NCBI GenBank assembly: GCA_009380025.1
Contig: WHSP01000029.1
Span: 1 to 36,412 of the forward strand
Direction of reading: 5' to 3'
From: Gemmatimonas sp.
Lineage (GTDB): Bacteria > Gemmatimonadota > Gemmatimonadetes > Longimicrobiales > Longimicrobiaceae
DNA length: 36,412 bases
Shown: piece after piece, positions 17,820 through 27,480 of the stretch
How positions within the stretch are numbered: position 1 is the first letter of the stretch
How the letters are laid out: each line of letters begins with the position of its first letter
Notes under the pieces: model-generated
Told to the model about the DNA's origin: nothing
The model's input: the letters and a program-made list of their open reading frames with translations, nothing else
Database searches by the model: none
Program-made: the position numbers and the translations under genes

Positions 17820-18014
17820 TCAGCTCGATAGAAGCCGTTTGATCCGCTTCTCGTCCGATTTCGCGACCATCTCACCCTGCCGGAGGTGGCGCTTCCGCTT
17901 GGGAGACTTCTTCGTCAGGATGTGGCTCGTGAAGGCGTGGTGCCGCTTGACCTTCCCCGTGCCCGTCTTCTTGAACCGCTTGGCCGCACCTCGGTGCGTC
18001 TTCATCTTCGGCAT
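17820..18014 (-). CDS. rpmI: 50S ribosomal protein L35
   Basis: The 64-residue basic large-subunit protein starts [24 protein letters not shown] and ends DEKRIKRLL, as expected for L35. ATG at 18014 with AAGGAAGGGG upstream; an in-frame ATG or GTG further upstream (to 18056) would add 14 unrelated residues. It sits between infC and rplT in the classic order. Confidence 0.97.
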   Translation of the reverse strand: MPKMKTHRGAAKRFKKTGTGKVKRHHAFTSHILTKKSPKRKRHLRQGEMVAKSDEKRIKRLLSS

Positions 18015-18093
18015 GTCTCGCCCCTTCCTTCGTTGATCGCGCCGGCGTACCGGCACCGAATAATCCCGTCCTGGTTTCGAGCCGTGAGGATGA

Positions 18094-18603
18094 TCACTTC
18101 AGCGGCGCGAGCACCATCGTCATGCTTCGCGCTTCCATCATCGGGTGAGACTCCACCTTCCCGATATCCGCCACCTCCGCGACCATCCGTTCTAACACCA
18201 CCCGACCGATTTCCGGATGCGCCATCTGGCGACCCCGGAACATCATCGTGACCTTTACCTTGTTCCCTTCCTCCAGGAACCGTCGCGCGTGTCGGGCCTT
18301 GAAATCGAAATCGTGATCCTCGATCCCCGGCCTCATCTTGACCTCTTTGAGCTCGACTCGGTGCTGCTTCTTCCGCGCCTCGCGGGCCTTCCGCTGCTCC
18401 TCGTAGCGAAACTTCCCGTAATCCATGATCCGACAGACGGGCGGCCGTGCCGTTGGCGCAACCTCCACCAGGTCCAACCCCAACTCTTCTGCCGCTTCGA
18501 GCGCTTTCTCGATCGGTATGATTCCGAGCTGCTCACCCGCCGGGTCGATCACCCGGACCGGGCTGATCCGGATCTGTTGGTTGACACGCGTTCGCTCGTT
18601 GAT
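18094..18603 (-). CDS. infC: Translation initiation factor IF-3
   Basis: IF-3 binds the 30S subunit, keeps it free of 50S and checks the initiator codon. The protein begins [20 protein letters not shown] (N-domain) and continues through [15 protein letters not shown] to the C-domain with [11 protein letters not shown] and the end MTMVLAPLK. No ATG, GTG or TTG lies in frame near the family start; the best start is ATC at 18603 with GGAG about 10 bases upstream, giving 169 residues. Upstream in-frame ATG codons exist but would require reading through a terminator hairpin and into thrS. A rare AUU/AUC start on infC is known to allow IF-3 to limit its own synthesis. Confidence 0.9.
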   Translation of the reverse strand: MNERTRVNQQIRISPVRVIDPAGEQLGIIPIEKALEAAEELGLDLVEVAPTARPPVCRIMDYGKFRYEEQRKAREARKKQHRVELKEVKMRPGIEDHDFDFKARHARRFLEEGNKVKVTMMFRGRQMAHPEIGRVVLERMVAEVADIGKVESHPMMEARSMTMVLAPLK

Positions 18604-18633
18604 GGCCGTCGCTCTCCGCGGAAAAGGTCGATG

Positions 18634-18659
18634 AAAAAAAGGCCCGCTCTCAGCGGGCC
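18634..18659 (-). terminator. Terminator-like hairpin in the infC leader
   Basis: On the minus strand GGCCCGCT (18659-18652) pairs perfectly with AGCGGGCC (18648-18641) around a GAG loop, followed by seven T (18640-18634). It ends 31 bases before the infC start and lies downstream of the infC promoter. It is therefore placed as an attenuator for infC-rpmI-rplT, though it could also end thrS transcripts. Confidence 0.88.
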
Positions 18660-18660
18660 C

Positions 18661-18789
18661 CAGACAGCAGGCAGCCCCTCCACCCGTCGTAGAGGAGGGG
18701 AGGGGAGCGCTGTCTCTGGAACCCGGCGGCATCGCGAAAACTCGAGCCGAAAGGTGAGGGGCACTCGGCCCCTGCTTTGCCTGATTGTG
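18661..18789 (-). promoter_or_regulatory. Structured leader of the infC-rpmI-rplT operon
   Basis: From the predicted start near 18789 the leader RNA folds as AGGGGC/GCCCCT with a 5-base loop. A long hairpin follows, in which CCAGAGACAGC pairs with GCTGTCTGG (two bulged bases) and CCCCTCC with GGAGGGG inside it. The terminator at 18634-18659 comes immediately afterwards. The 5' GGGGCC could alternatively pair with GGCCC of the terminator arm. This layout suggests attenuation, perhaps by L20 as in other phyla; the ligand is inferred, not seen. Confidence 0.55.
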
Positions 18790-18795
18790 GATTCG

Positions 18796-18824
18796 AATGT
18801 AGATAGGCTTCGTCGGACGGTCAA
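18796..18824 (-). promoter_or_regulatory. Sigma-70 promoter of infC-rpmI-rplT
   Basis: On the minus strand TTGACC (18824-18819) and TACATT (18801-18796) are separated by exactly 17 bases. The -35 matches five of six consensus positions and the -10 four of six. It lies just after the end of thrS and about 190 bases before the infC start, so the leader is long. Confidence 0.7.
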
Positions 18825-18841
18825 CCCCGTATCGTGGCAAC

Positions 18842-20812
18842 CTACATCTCACGAGGTCCGTTGAACCCGACGCGCAGGGTCTTCGAATCGACCTGCTCTC
18901 GGACCCGGCCGGCAAACGCCTGACGTGTAACGATCTCCTGCTTCCTCCCCGCCCCACGGACCCGAACGGCCACCGTGCCCGCCTCTGCCTCACGACCGCC
19001 GATCACCGCCATGTACGGGACCTTCTGGGTCTCGGCCTCCCGGATCTTGTAGTTCAGCGTCTCGCTCCGGTCATCGACCTCGGTGCGAATGCCGACGGCG
19101 GCGAGATCCCCGGCGAACTGGCGCGCGCTCTCGTTCTGCTCGTCCGAAATCGGCAGGACGACCACCTGCACGGGCGCGAGCCAGACCGGGAAGGCCCCGG
19201 CGTAGTGCTCGATCAGGATCGCGATGAAGCGCTCGAACGAGCCGAAGATTGCTCGGTGAATGATCACCGGGCGGTGTTCTCGGTTGTCTTCGCCGGTAAA
19301 CCCGAGATCGAACCGATCGGGGTTGGCGTAGTCGAGCTGGATCGTACCGAGCTGCCACTTGCGGCCGATGGAGTCGGAAACGTCGAAATCGATCTTCGGG
19401 CCGTAGAATGCTCCATCGCCGGGCTTGAGCTCGTACGCCAAGCCCGTCGACTCCAGCGCGGCCAGGAGCGCTCCCTCCGCACGATCCCACATCTCGTCGT
19501 CACCGATCCGGACGTCCGGCCGGGTGGCGAACTTCGTCGTGTACTCGAGCCCCAGGACGCCGTAGAAGTAATCGAGCAGGCCGACCATCCGGCCCACTTC
19601 GTCCGAAATCTGCTCCTCCGCGAGATAGGCGTGCGCATCATCCTGTTGGAACTGACGAACGCGCGTGAGCCCGCTGAGCGCGCCGGAGACCTCGTTCCGA
19701 TGCAGTACGTCCTGAGTAGCGTAGCGGATCGGCAGGTCCCTGTAGGAACGCTTCTTCGCCGTGTACATCAGGTGGTGCGAAGGACAGTTCATCGGTTTGA
19801 GGGAGAAGTCGTGCTCGCCCGTCTCGTTGTCGAGAACGAGAAACATGTTCTCGCGGTACTTGCCCCAGTGCCCCGAGACCTCCCACAACCCCTTGTTGAA
19901 CAGCAACGGCGTCTTGACGATGTCGTAGCCGTTTTCGAGCAGTACTTCCACCATCCACCCGACGAGTGCGTTGAAGATGATGGTGCCGCGGTGAGTCCAG
20001 AAAGCGGAACCCGGCGCAGTCGGGTGGAAGAAGAAAAGGTCGAGCTCGCGACCCAGCCGACGATGATCACGCTTCTTCGCCTCTTCCAGCCGGTGCAGGT
20101 AGTCTTCGAGCTCCCGCTTCGAGTGCCACGCCGTTCCGTAGATCCGGTGGAGGGTCTGGCGGTTCGAGTCGCCCCGCCAGTAGGCTGCGGCCGTATTCAG
20201 CAGCTTGAAGTGCTTGATCCGACCGGTGTCCGGAACGTGCGGACCGCGACACAGATCGAGAAAGGGCCCGTTCCGATAGACGGTGATCACCTCACCGTCG
20301 CCGAGCTCCTCCAGACGTTCGAGCTTCAGCGGGTCGGCGGCGAAGAGCTCCCGAGCACGCGCCCGATCGACGACCTCCCGTTCGAACGGATCATCGGCCT
20401 CAGCAACCTTCGCCATCTCCTCCTCGATCCGCTTGAGGTCCTCCGGTGTGAACGGCTCGGCCACCTCGAAGTCGTAGTAAAAGCCATCTTCGATGGCGGG
20501 GCCGAAGCCGATCCTTGCCTCAGGACGGATCCGACGAACCGCGGTCGCTAGCACGTGCGCCGCCGAATGGCGGAGAACATCGAGCGACTCAGAGCTCTTC
20601 TCGGTAAGGATCTCGACCGTCGCGTCTTCCTCCAGAGGACGTGCAACGTCCACCACCTGTCCGTTCACCTTCGCGGCGAGCGCGGCCCGCGCGAGTCGCG
20701 AACCGATCGACTCCGCGACCTCGAGTACTGTCGTTCCCGTTGGATAGCGCCGTTCCGAGCCGTCCGGTAGCCTCACCTGCACCTCGCCCGGCGCGTCGAC
20801 GATCTGCGTCAT
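18842..20812 (-). CDS. thrS: Threonyl-tRNA synthetase
   Basis: The 656-residue class II synthetase charges tRNA-Thr. Domains in order: TGS (about 10-72), the editing domain with HSAAH (82-86) and the LCRGPHVPDTGRIKHF metal-type segment, the catalytic core with MNCPSHHLMY, RNEVSGALSGLTRVRQFQQDDAH and PVIIHRAIFGSFERFIAILIEHY, and the anticodon-binding domain (about 545-650). ATG at 20812 with GGGGA 6-7 bases upstream. No T-box leader is present; instead a Thr-codon-rich leader peptide and attenuator precede it. Downstream is infC, as in many bacteria. Confidence 0.97.
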   Translation of the reverse strand: MTQIVDAPGEVQVRLPDGSERRYPTGTTVLEVAESIGSRLARAALAAKVNGQVVDVARPLEEDATVEILTEKSSESLDVLRHSAAHVLATAVRRIRPEARIGFGPAIEDGFYYDFEVAEPFTPEDLKRIEEEMAKVAEADDPFEREVVDRARARELFAADPLKLERLEELGDGEVITVYRNGPFLDLCRGPHVPDTGRIKHFKLLNTAAAYWRGDSNRQTLHRIYGTAWHSKRELEDYLHRLEEAKKRDHRRLGRELDLFFFHPTAPGSAFWTHRGTIIFNALVGWMVEVLLENGYDIVKTPLLFNKGLWEVSGHWGKYRENMFLVLDNETGEHDFSLKPMNCPSHHLMYTAKKRSYRDLPIRYATQDVLHRNEVSGALSGLTRVRQFQQDDAHAYLAEEQISDEVGRMVGLLDYFYGVLGLEYTTKFATRPDVRIGDDEMWDRAEGALLAALESTGLAYELKPGDGAFYGPKIDFDVSDSIGRKWQLGTIQLDYANPDRFDLGFTGEDNREHRPVIIHRAIFGSFERFIAILIEHYAGAFPVWLAPVQVVVLPISDEQNESARQFAGDLAAVGIRTEVDDRSETLNYKIREAETQKVPYMAVIGGREAEAGTVAVRVRGAGRKQEIVTRQAFAGRVREQVDSKTLRVGFNGPREM

Positions 20813-20873
20813 CTCGAATCCCCTGGCATTCTGGATCGCTTGCTTGCGAACAAGTGAACCGACGGCATACCCC

Positions 20874-20913
20874 CAAACAAGAGCGCGGCCCCTCGACCGC
20901 CGAGAGACCGCGC
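20874..20913 (-). terminator. Attenuator terminator (arms 3:4) upstream of thrS
   Basis: On the minus strand GCGCGGTCTCTCG (20913-20901) pairs with CGAGGGGCCGCGC (20895-20883): a 13-bp stem with two G-U pairs and the 5-base loop GCGGT. The U-rich stretch TCTTGTTTG follows (20882-20874). It ends about 60 bases before the thrS start. The U-tract is imperfect but the stem is very stable. Confidence 0.8.
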
Positions 20914-20998
20914 TGAAAATCTGGAAGGATCCAGCCTACCGCACGCGACCTCTCCCGACACCCCGAGCGGGGGCCCCGGTAGTTACGGTTCGCGTCGT
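20883..20998 (-). promoter_or_regulatory. Transcription attenuator of thrS (alternative RNA pairings)
   Basis: Three mutually exclusive helices can be read. Arms 1:2: ACGCGAACC (20995-20987, inside the Thr codons) with GGTCGCGT (20950-20943), one bulged A. Arms 2:3, the antiterminator: GAGAGGTCGCGT (20954-20943) with GCGCGGTCTCTC (20913-20902), 12 bp with three G-U. Arms 3:4: the terminator. A ribosome stalled at the Thr codons leaves arm 2 free for 2:3 and transcription continues. A ribosome reaching the stop codon (20938-20936) covers arm 2 and the terminator forms. This is the thr/his/phe-leader logic applied to a synthetase gene. Seen in sequence; function inferred. Confidence 0.78.
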
Positions 20999-21031
20999 CG
21001 CGCGCGGGCTGATCTCTATTTCGTTCATCAT
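20936..21031 (-). CDS. Threonine-rich leader peptide of thrS
   Basis: A 31-codon frame starts at tandem ATG codons (21031, 21028) and ends in TAG before the attenuator. Residues 12-18 read TTRTVTT: five Thr codons in seven (ACG ACG CGA ACC GTA ACT ACC). The rest is Arg/Gly-rich and shows no domain. The peptide's role would be to sense Thr-tRNA charging by ribosome stalling. The predicted promoter places the RNA start only a few bases before the first ATG, so translation may be nearly leaderless. Confidence 0.75.
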   Translation of the reverse strand: MMNEIEISPRATTRTVTTGAPARGVGRGRVR

Positions 21032-21041
21032 AACGACTTCA

Positions 21042-21070
21042 AGCCTAGTGCCTGGGGCTGGGCGAGTCAA
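21042..21070 (-). promoter_or_regulatory. Candidate promoter of the thrS leader
   Basis: On the minus strand TTGACT (21070-21065) and TAGGCT (21047-21042) are 17 bases apart. The -35 is good, the -10 only moderate. The -35 box lies inside one arm of the 15-bp inverted repeat at 21058-21093. The expected RNA start is around 21035, right before the leader-peptide ATG. Confidence 0.55.
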
Positions 21071-21093
21071 CCCGAATCGGTTGACTCGCCCAG
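21058..21093. repeat. Perfect 15-bp inverted repeat
   Basis: CTGGGCGAGTCAACC (21058-21072) and its exact complement (21079-21093) flank a 6-base spacer. It sits between groEL and the thrS leader. There is no U-tract on either strand, so it is not a canonical terminator. It overlaps the -35 box of the thrS leader promoter, so it could be an operator, or the 3' stabilising hairpin of the groEL transcript. Confidence 0.75.
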
Positions 21094-21106
21094 AATAGGG
21101 AATTAT

Positions 21107-21151
21107 GAATAGTGAAGCGTTTTCTCTTTCACCCTTCACCCTTCACTATTC
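21107..21151. repeat. 11-bp inverted repeat after groEL
   Basis: GAATAGTGAAG (21107-21117) and CTTCACTATTC (21141-21151) are exact complements separated by 23 bases that include the tandem heptads CACCCTT. The hairpin begins right after the groEL stop. No U-tract follows. It resembles low-complexity TTCACCC heptad repeats found between genes elsewhere and may be a 3' end structure. Confidence 0.6.
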
Positions 21152-21152
21152 C

Positions 21153-22799
<1,647 letters not shown>

Positions 22800-22857
22800 C
22801 TATGTTGAGCTTGTCTCTGCCGATCTACCTTCGATCCACTTGTCGAAAGCAATATCC

Positions 22858-23160
<303 letters not shown>

Positions 23161-23205
23161 AAGCGTGTGACCCTCCGTGTGTGAAAATGAGGAACGAGTG
23201 CCCTG

Positions 23206-23232
23206 TTAGCACTCACTTACCATGAGTGCTAA
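23206..23232. promoter_or_regulatory. CIRCE operator (HrcA-binding site)
   Basis: TTAGCACTC (23206-23214), a 9-base spacer and GAGTGCTAA (23224-23232) form the perfect consensus CIRCE element. It lies between the groES promoter and groES, where the HrcA repressor blocks transcription until heat stress. hrcA itself is not in this window. Confidence 0.97.
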
Positions 23233-23241
23233 CAACGCCGA

Positions 23242-23269
23242 AATCTAGTGAGACGCCCTCCACTGTCAA
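23242..23269 (-). promoter_or_regulatory. groESL sigma-70 promoter
   Basis: On the minus strand TTGACA (23269-23264, perfect) and TAGATT (23247-23242) are 16 bases apart. Transcription would start near 23235, at the edge of CIRCE, the usual arrangement for HrcA control by the housekeeping sigma factor. Confidence 0.8.
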
Positions 23270-23334
23270 GCGCCTCGCCTGACGCACGGGCTCCCCGCAG
23301 GACGTGTGCCGAGATGGGGCCGTCAAAACGGCAG

Positions 23335-23537
23335 TTCACCGCAGAGACGAGGGGGACGCAGAGAGAACTGCTGGGTGGGCACAGACTTCCCCTGCGTTCT
23401 GCAGATCAAGAAAATCCGACGTTGTCGTTGTCTTTCCTACCGTTTCTTTCTTTCTCTTCGCTTCACGTAGTCTTCGCGCTCTTCGCGGCTTCGCGTGAGA
23501 GCCGTCTTTGTTTTGCGTCCTCTGCGCCTCTGCAGGG
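23335..23537. repeat. Dispersed repeat (CGCAGAG / TTCGCGGCTTCGCG type)
   Basis: The stretch opens with TTCACCGCAGAGACG and closes with TCTGCGCCTCTGCAGGG, which are imperfect inverted copies. Between them is the run CTCTTCGCGGCTTCGCGTGA. This kind of sequence recurs between genes in several bacterial phyla and yields spurious minus-strand frames with residues such as PAEAQRTQ and HAKPRRARR. It is locally A+T-richer than its neighbours. It fills the gap between the groESL promoter and rnz, and I see no gene in it. A short fragment of the same type lies near 2320-2335. Confidence 0.7.
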
Positions 23538-23541
23538 ACCA

Positions 23542-24450
23542 TCAATCTCGGTACGGGACATCCACGACGAGGCCATCGAAAGCAGTCCTGGCGGAGGGAA
23601 AGATCTTGCGGGCCTCGCGTTCGAGGGAACGCGCATCATCGCCGTAGCGAGGGGAGATGTGGGTAAGGACGAGTTCGAGGGCGCCTGCTTCCCGGGCGAT
23701 CTGGGCGGCTTCGCGGGCGGTGGAATGGCCGGTTTGGCGGGCGCGGTCGGCCTCATCGCGGCCGAAGGTGGCCTCATGGATGAGGAGATCGGCGTCGCGC
23801 GCGAGCTCCGCGGTGGCCCGGCAGGGACGGGTGTCGCCGGAGATGACGATCTTGCGACCGGGTCTAGGCTCGCCGACGAGGTCTGCCGGTTCGACAGGGC
23901 AGCCGTCGATGGTGACGGTCTCGCCACGATGGAGCTTCCCCCAGAGGGGGCCCTCGGGGAGTCCGAGCTGACGCGCCCGTTCGGGGTTGAAGCGGCCGAG
24001 TCGGGGCTTCTCGGCGATCGCGTAGCCGAGGCTGAGGCCGCCGTGCTTGGTACGGCAGACTAGGACCTCATACTCGTTGCGGTCGATGGTCTGCCCGGGT
24101 GACAGACCGTTGATCTGGACGGGGAAGACGACGCGTTCGACGCCGAGGTTGGCAGCGGTCGTCATGATCGGCTGTGACCCCTCCGGCACCCATAGGTGGA
24201 TCGGTTCCGTCCGACCCTGCAGCCCCATCGTGCGCAGGAGGCCGATGACCCCGAGAAAGTGATCCGCGTGCAGGTGGGTGAAGAAGATGTCGTTGACGGT
24301 GAAGCCAGTGCCGTAGCGCATCATCTGGCGTTGGGTACCTTCACCGCAATCGAACATCAGGAGCTCCCCTTCGCGCTGGACGGTGATGGAGCTGACGTTT
24401 CTGGAGAGGGTAGGCCGCGCGGCGGCTGTACCGAGGAAGGTGACTCTCAT
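23542..24450 (-). CDS. rnz: Ribonuclease Z
   Basis: The 302-residue metallo-beta-lactamase-fold endonuclease trims the 3' ends of tRNA precursors. It shows the zinc motif HLHADH (59-64), GTAAARPT at the N-terminus, FDCGEGTQRQ (33-42), a GDTRPC segment, HEATF and the C-terminal LTHISPRY. Length is right for the short bacterial form. ATG at 24450 with a weak ribosome site, 13 bp after the AtuA-like gene, so it is probably read with that cluster. Confidence 0.94.
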   Translation of the reverse strand: MRVTFLGTAAARPTLSRNVSSITVQREGELLMFDCGEGTQRQMMRYGTGFTVNDIFFTHLHADHFLGVIGLLRTMGLQGRTEPIHLWVPEGSQPIMTTAANLGVERVVFPVQINGLSPGQTIDRNEYEVLVCRTKHGGLSLGYAIAEKPRLGRFNPERARQLGLPEGPLWGKLHRGETVTIDGCPVEPADLVGEPRPGRKIVISGDTRPCRATAELARDADLLIHEATFGRDEADRARQTGHSTAREAAQIAREAGALELVLTHISPRYGDDARSLEREARKIFPSARTAFDGLVVDVPYRD

Positions 24451-24463
24451 CGATGCGGTTCTG

Positions 24464-25837
24464 TCACGCCGTTCGCACCACGACGTCGAGGAATGGCTCG
24501 ATCTCGGCCTTCGGGATCAAGGCCGGCCAGTACGCCACGATCTCCTGAACGCGAGGGCGCCCCTCGGCGAAACCGGTGACAGACGGGGGGCCGGCGAGGA
24601 CGAGCGGGGCGATTTCCTTGCTGAAGCGATCTACGGCGGATCGATCGGAGGACCGAACGCCCCAGCGGACCGTCACTTCGGGCAGATCCGACGGTGGGTC
24701 GCCGGCGAGCGGCCCATGGGTGGCATTCCATCCGACGAACTCCGTCAGCACCTCGTCGAAGTGGAGGCCAAGTCGGGCGAGACGCTCGCGGAGGATTCGA
24801 TCCGCGGCACGCGCCTTCTCGACGGCATCCGGCCATGCGTAGACGAGAGTACCGACGGCCTTGTAGCCGCTCGAATAGGCAATGCTGACCTTGAGCATAT
24901 CAGTTGGAGGGCGACCTCGAACGGACGAAACCCGAACGGCGTCGGGAGCGATGTCATCGAGCCGGACCGTGGTGAAGTCCGCGATCGCATCCGGCGTAAG
25001 GTAGCTTCGCGGATCTCCCATCTCGTAGAGAAGTTGCTCCTTGACGGTCGCGACGGAGATCCTCCCGCCGGTGTCGGAATGCTTGGTCACAACGAAGGTG
25101 CCGTCCGGCGAAGCCTCGATGATGGGGTAGCCGACCCGTGCCAGGTCGGGGATCTGCTGCCAGTCGATGAGACAGTTGCCGCCCGAGGCCTGGGCGCCGC
25201 ACTCGTTGATGTGGCCGGCGACGATGCCGGCGGCGATGCGGTCGTAGGCGTCCCAAGCCCAGCCGAATTCGTGGATAATCGGGGCGTACGTGAGCGCCGT
25301 ATCGGTGGAACGCCCCGTGATGACCACGTGCGCTCCGTCAGCCAGAGCGCGAACGATCGGGCGCGCGCCAAGGTACGCATTGGCACTCTGCACCCGGTCC
25401 CGCACCGCTGTCAGCGGCTCGTCCGTCTCCATGTTCCTGAGCTCGATGCCCTGCTCGATGAGCTCATCGAGCCTGGGTAGGATGTCGTCACCCGTAACCA
25501 CGCCGATACGCGCTTTGCCCGCCAGACCTGCCTCGCGTGCTGCCTCCAGGACGGCTTCTGCGCACCCCGTCGGGTTCACGCCACCGGCGTTCGCGATCGT
25601 GCGGACCTCCCGCTCGACCGCTGTCGGAAGGACCTCAGCCATCAGCGGAACGAAGTCGCGTGCGTACCCGAGCGATGGATCGCGCGAGCGCTGCTTCTCC
25701 AGGATCGACATCGTCACCTCGGCCAGGTAGTCGAGCATCAGGTAGTCGATCGGCCCGTTCTCGATCTGCTGCTTCGGGGCGTCGAGTTGATCGCCCCAGA
25801 AACCCTGGCCGCTAGCGATTCGGATCGGGTGCATCAT
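24464..25837 (-). CDS. AtuA-family protein (DUF1446)
   Basis: The 457-residue protein belongs to the acyclic terpene utilisation AtuA family. AtuA is encoded beside geranyl-CoA carboxylase in pseudomonads, but its reaction is not established. Family segments include [14 protein letters not shown] (about 84-97), [23 protein letters not shown] and [12 protein letters not shown]. Starts at tandem ATG codons (25837), overlapping the carboxyltransferase stop as ATGA, so the two are coupled. The terpene label is by family name only; the neighbours point to branched or short-chain acyl-CoA metabolism. Confidence 0.85.
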   Translation of the reverse strand: MMHPIRIASGQGFWGDQLDAPKQQIENGPIDYLMLDYLAEVTMSILEKQRSRDPSLGYARDFVPLMAEVLPTAVEREVRTIANAGGVNPTGCAEAVLEAAREAGLAGKARIGVVTGDDILPRLDELIEQGIELRNMETDEPLTAVRDRVQSANAYLGARPIVRALADGAHVVITGRSTDTALTYAPIIHEFGWAWDAYDRIAAGIVAGHINECGAQASGGNCLIDWQQIPDLARVGYPIIEASPDGTFVVTKHSDTGGRISVATVKEQLLYEMGDPRSYLTPDAIADFTTVRLDDIAPDAVRVSSVRGRPPTDMLKVSIAYSSGYKAVGTLVYAWPDAVEKARAADRILRERLARLGLHFDEVLTEFVGWNATHGPLAGDPPSDLPEVTVRWGVRSSDRSAVDRFSKEIAPLVLAGPPSVTGFAEGRPRVQEIVAYWPALIPKAEIEPFLDVVVRTA

Positions 25838-27480
25838 CCAGCCGCGCCCAAACCGAACGGGCCCAGATGAGGTCCCGGATTGTTGATCGCCGTTCGCAGC
25901 GCGAGGCCGAGGGTCGCCCGGGTCTCTTCGGGAGCGATGACGGCGTCGACGAATCCGCGGGCGGCCGCGTACTTTGCGTCGAGCTGGCTCTCGTAGTCCG
26001 CCCGAACAGCTTCGATCTTCTTCCGTAGCTCGTCGTCCGGCGTCTTGCCTTGCGCCTTCAACTGGTCGAGCTCGGGGCCAAAGAGCGCCATCACCGCGGA
26101 GTCGCCCTCCATGACACCCATCCTTCCGGTCGGCCAGCTGAAGATGAAATCCGGGTCGAACCCCTGGCCGGCCATCGCGTAGTAGCCGGCCCCCGAGGCG
26201 TGATTGATGGTCAGGACGAGCTTCGGGACCGTCGCGGTCGCCATCGCTTCGACGAAGCGTGCTCCGGAGCGGATGATCCCCGAGTGTTCCGCCTCTACGC
26301 CGACCATGAAGCCCGAAACGTCCTGCACAAAGAGGAGGGGAATGCGGTGGCGGTTCATCGTCTCGATGAAGTACGCCACCTTCTCGGCGCTGTCGGCATA
26401 GACGATTCCGCCGAACTTGGGAGCTCCGCCGTGAGGATCGCGGAGCATCCCCCGTTCGTTTGCGATCACGCCGATCGCGACGCCTTCGACGGCAGCGCGG
26501 CCGCAGATCATCTCCGGTGCGAAGTCGGCCTGGAACTCGTGCAGCTCGCCGCCATCGAGAAGGCAGCGAAGCAGGTCTCGCACATCGAAGGGCTGGCGGT
26601 GGTCGTCCGGCAGGATGTCGTGGATCGTCGACTCGGGAGAGGCTGGAGGACGCGGGTCGCAGAGCGCGAAAGCGGGTGGCGTCCTTGGCAGCTCGTCAAC
26701 GAACTCGCGGATGCGCGCGAGGCAGGCCCGATCGTCCGGGACCCGGTAGTGGGCGACACCAGAGATCGCATTGTGGGAATACGCACCGCCGAGCGTCTCC
26801 GCGTCGGTCGTCTGGCCCGTGGCGCCCTTGACGAGGTTGGGCCCGCCCAACCCCATGAACGACGTGCCCTCGACCATGAGGATGACGTCCGAGAGGGCAG
26901 GAAGGTAGGCCCCGCCGGCGATGCACGGACCCATCACCGCCGCGATCTGGGGGATCGCGAGGTAGCGGCGCATGATCGAGTTGTAGTAGAAGATCCGGGC
27001 GGCACCGTATTGGCCCGGGAAAACCCCGCTCTGGTAGGGAAGGTTAACCCCTGCCGAATCGACCAGGTAGATGATGGGAACCCGGCAGCGCATCGCCACT
27101 TCTTGTGCCCGAAGGATCTTAGTGATCGTCTCGGGCCACCAGGAGCCGGCCTTCACGGTGGCGTCGTTGGCCACCACCACGACTTCGCGACCCGCGGCAA
27201 TACCAATTCCAGTCACCACTCCGGCTGCGGGGGCCTCGCCTTCATACCGGTCATAGGCGACGAGCAGCCCAATTTCCTGAAACCGTGTACGGGGATCTAG
27301 CAGAAGGGAGATCCGCTCCCGCGCGGTCAGCTTGTTCTGCTTGTGCTGCCGGCTGATCCTCTCCGCTCCACCACCCTCGCGGAGGCGCACCTCCAGCTCG
27401 TGGAGCTCCGACTTCAAAGCAGCCAGGCGCCCTGGCTGCTCCGCTGCTTCCTTCCCTTCCTCGACCGGCCCCGGTTTCAC
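25834..27480 (-). CDS. Acyl-CoA carboxylase carboxyltransferase (beta) subunit
   Basis: The 548-residue biotin-dependent carboxyltransferase moves CO2 from biotin to an acyl-CoA. Crotonase-fold halves are visible: N-half with [16 protein letters not shown] and [17 protein letters not shown]-half with [40 protein letters not shown] and [13 protein letters not shown]. The GYYAMAG style is closer to methylcrotonyl/geranyl-type subunits than to PccB, but the substrate is unproven. GTG at 27480 overlaps the B12-subunit stop (GTGA); the frame opens 14 codons earlier. No biotin carboxylase subunit lies in the window. Confidence 0.88.
   Translation of the reverse strand: MKPGPVEEGKEAAEQPGRLAALKSELHELEVRLREGGGAERISRQHKQNKLTARERISLLLDPRTRFQEIGLLVAYDRYEGEAPAAGVVTGIGIAAGREVVVVANDATVKAGSWWPETITKILRAQEVAMRCRVPIIYLVDSAGVNLPYQSGVFPGQYGAARIFYYNSIMRRYLAIPQIAAVMGPCIAGGAYLPALSDVILMVEGTSFMGLGGPNLVKGATGQTTDAETLGGAYSHNAISGVAHYRVPDDRACLARIREFVDELPRTPPAFALCDPRPPASPESTIHDILPDDHRQPFDVRDLLRCLLDGGELHEFQADFAPEMICGRAAVEGVAIGVIANERGMLRDPHGGAPKFGGIVYADSAEKVAYFIETMNRHRIPLLFVQDVSGFMVGVEAEHSGIIRSGARFVEAMATATVPKLVLTINHASGAGYYAMAGQGFDPDFIFSWPTGRMGVMEGDSAVMALFGPELDQLKAQGKTPDDELRKKIEAVRADYESQLDAKYAAARGFVDAVIAPEETRATLGLALRTAINNPGPHLGPFGLGAAG

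Noticed and set aside
20813-21152. T-box riboswitch upstream of thrS
   Set aside because: The conserved T-box sequence and specifier stem are absent; the Thr leader peptide with alternative helices explains the region better.
23336-23545. Minus-strand 69-residue frame
   Set aside because: It lies wholly in the CGCAGAG-type repeat and has the typical artefact sequence; no ribosome site.
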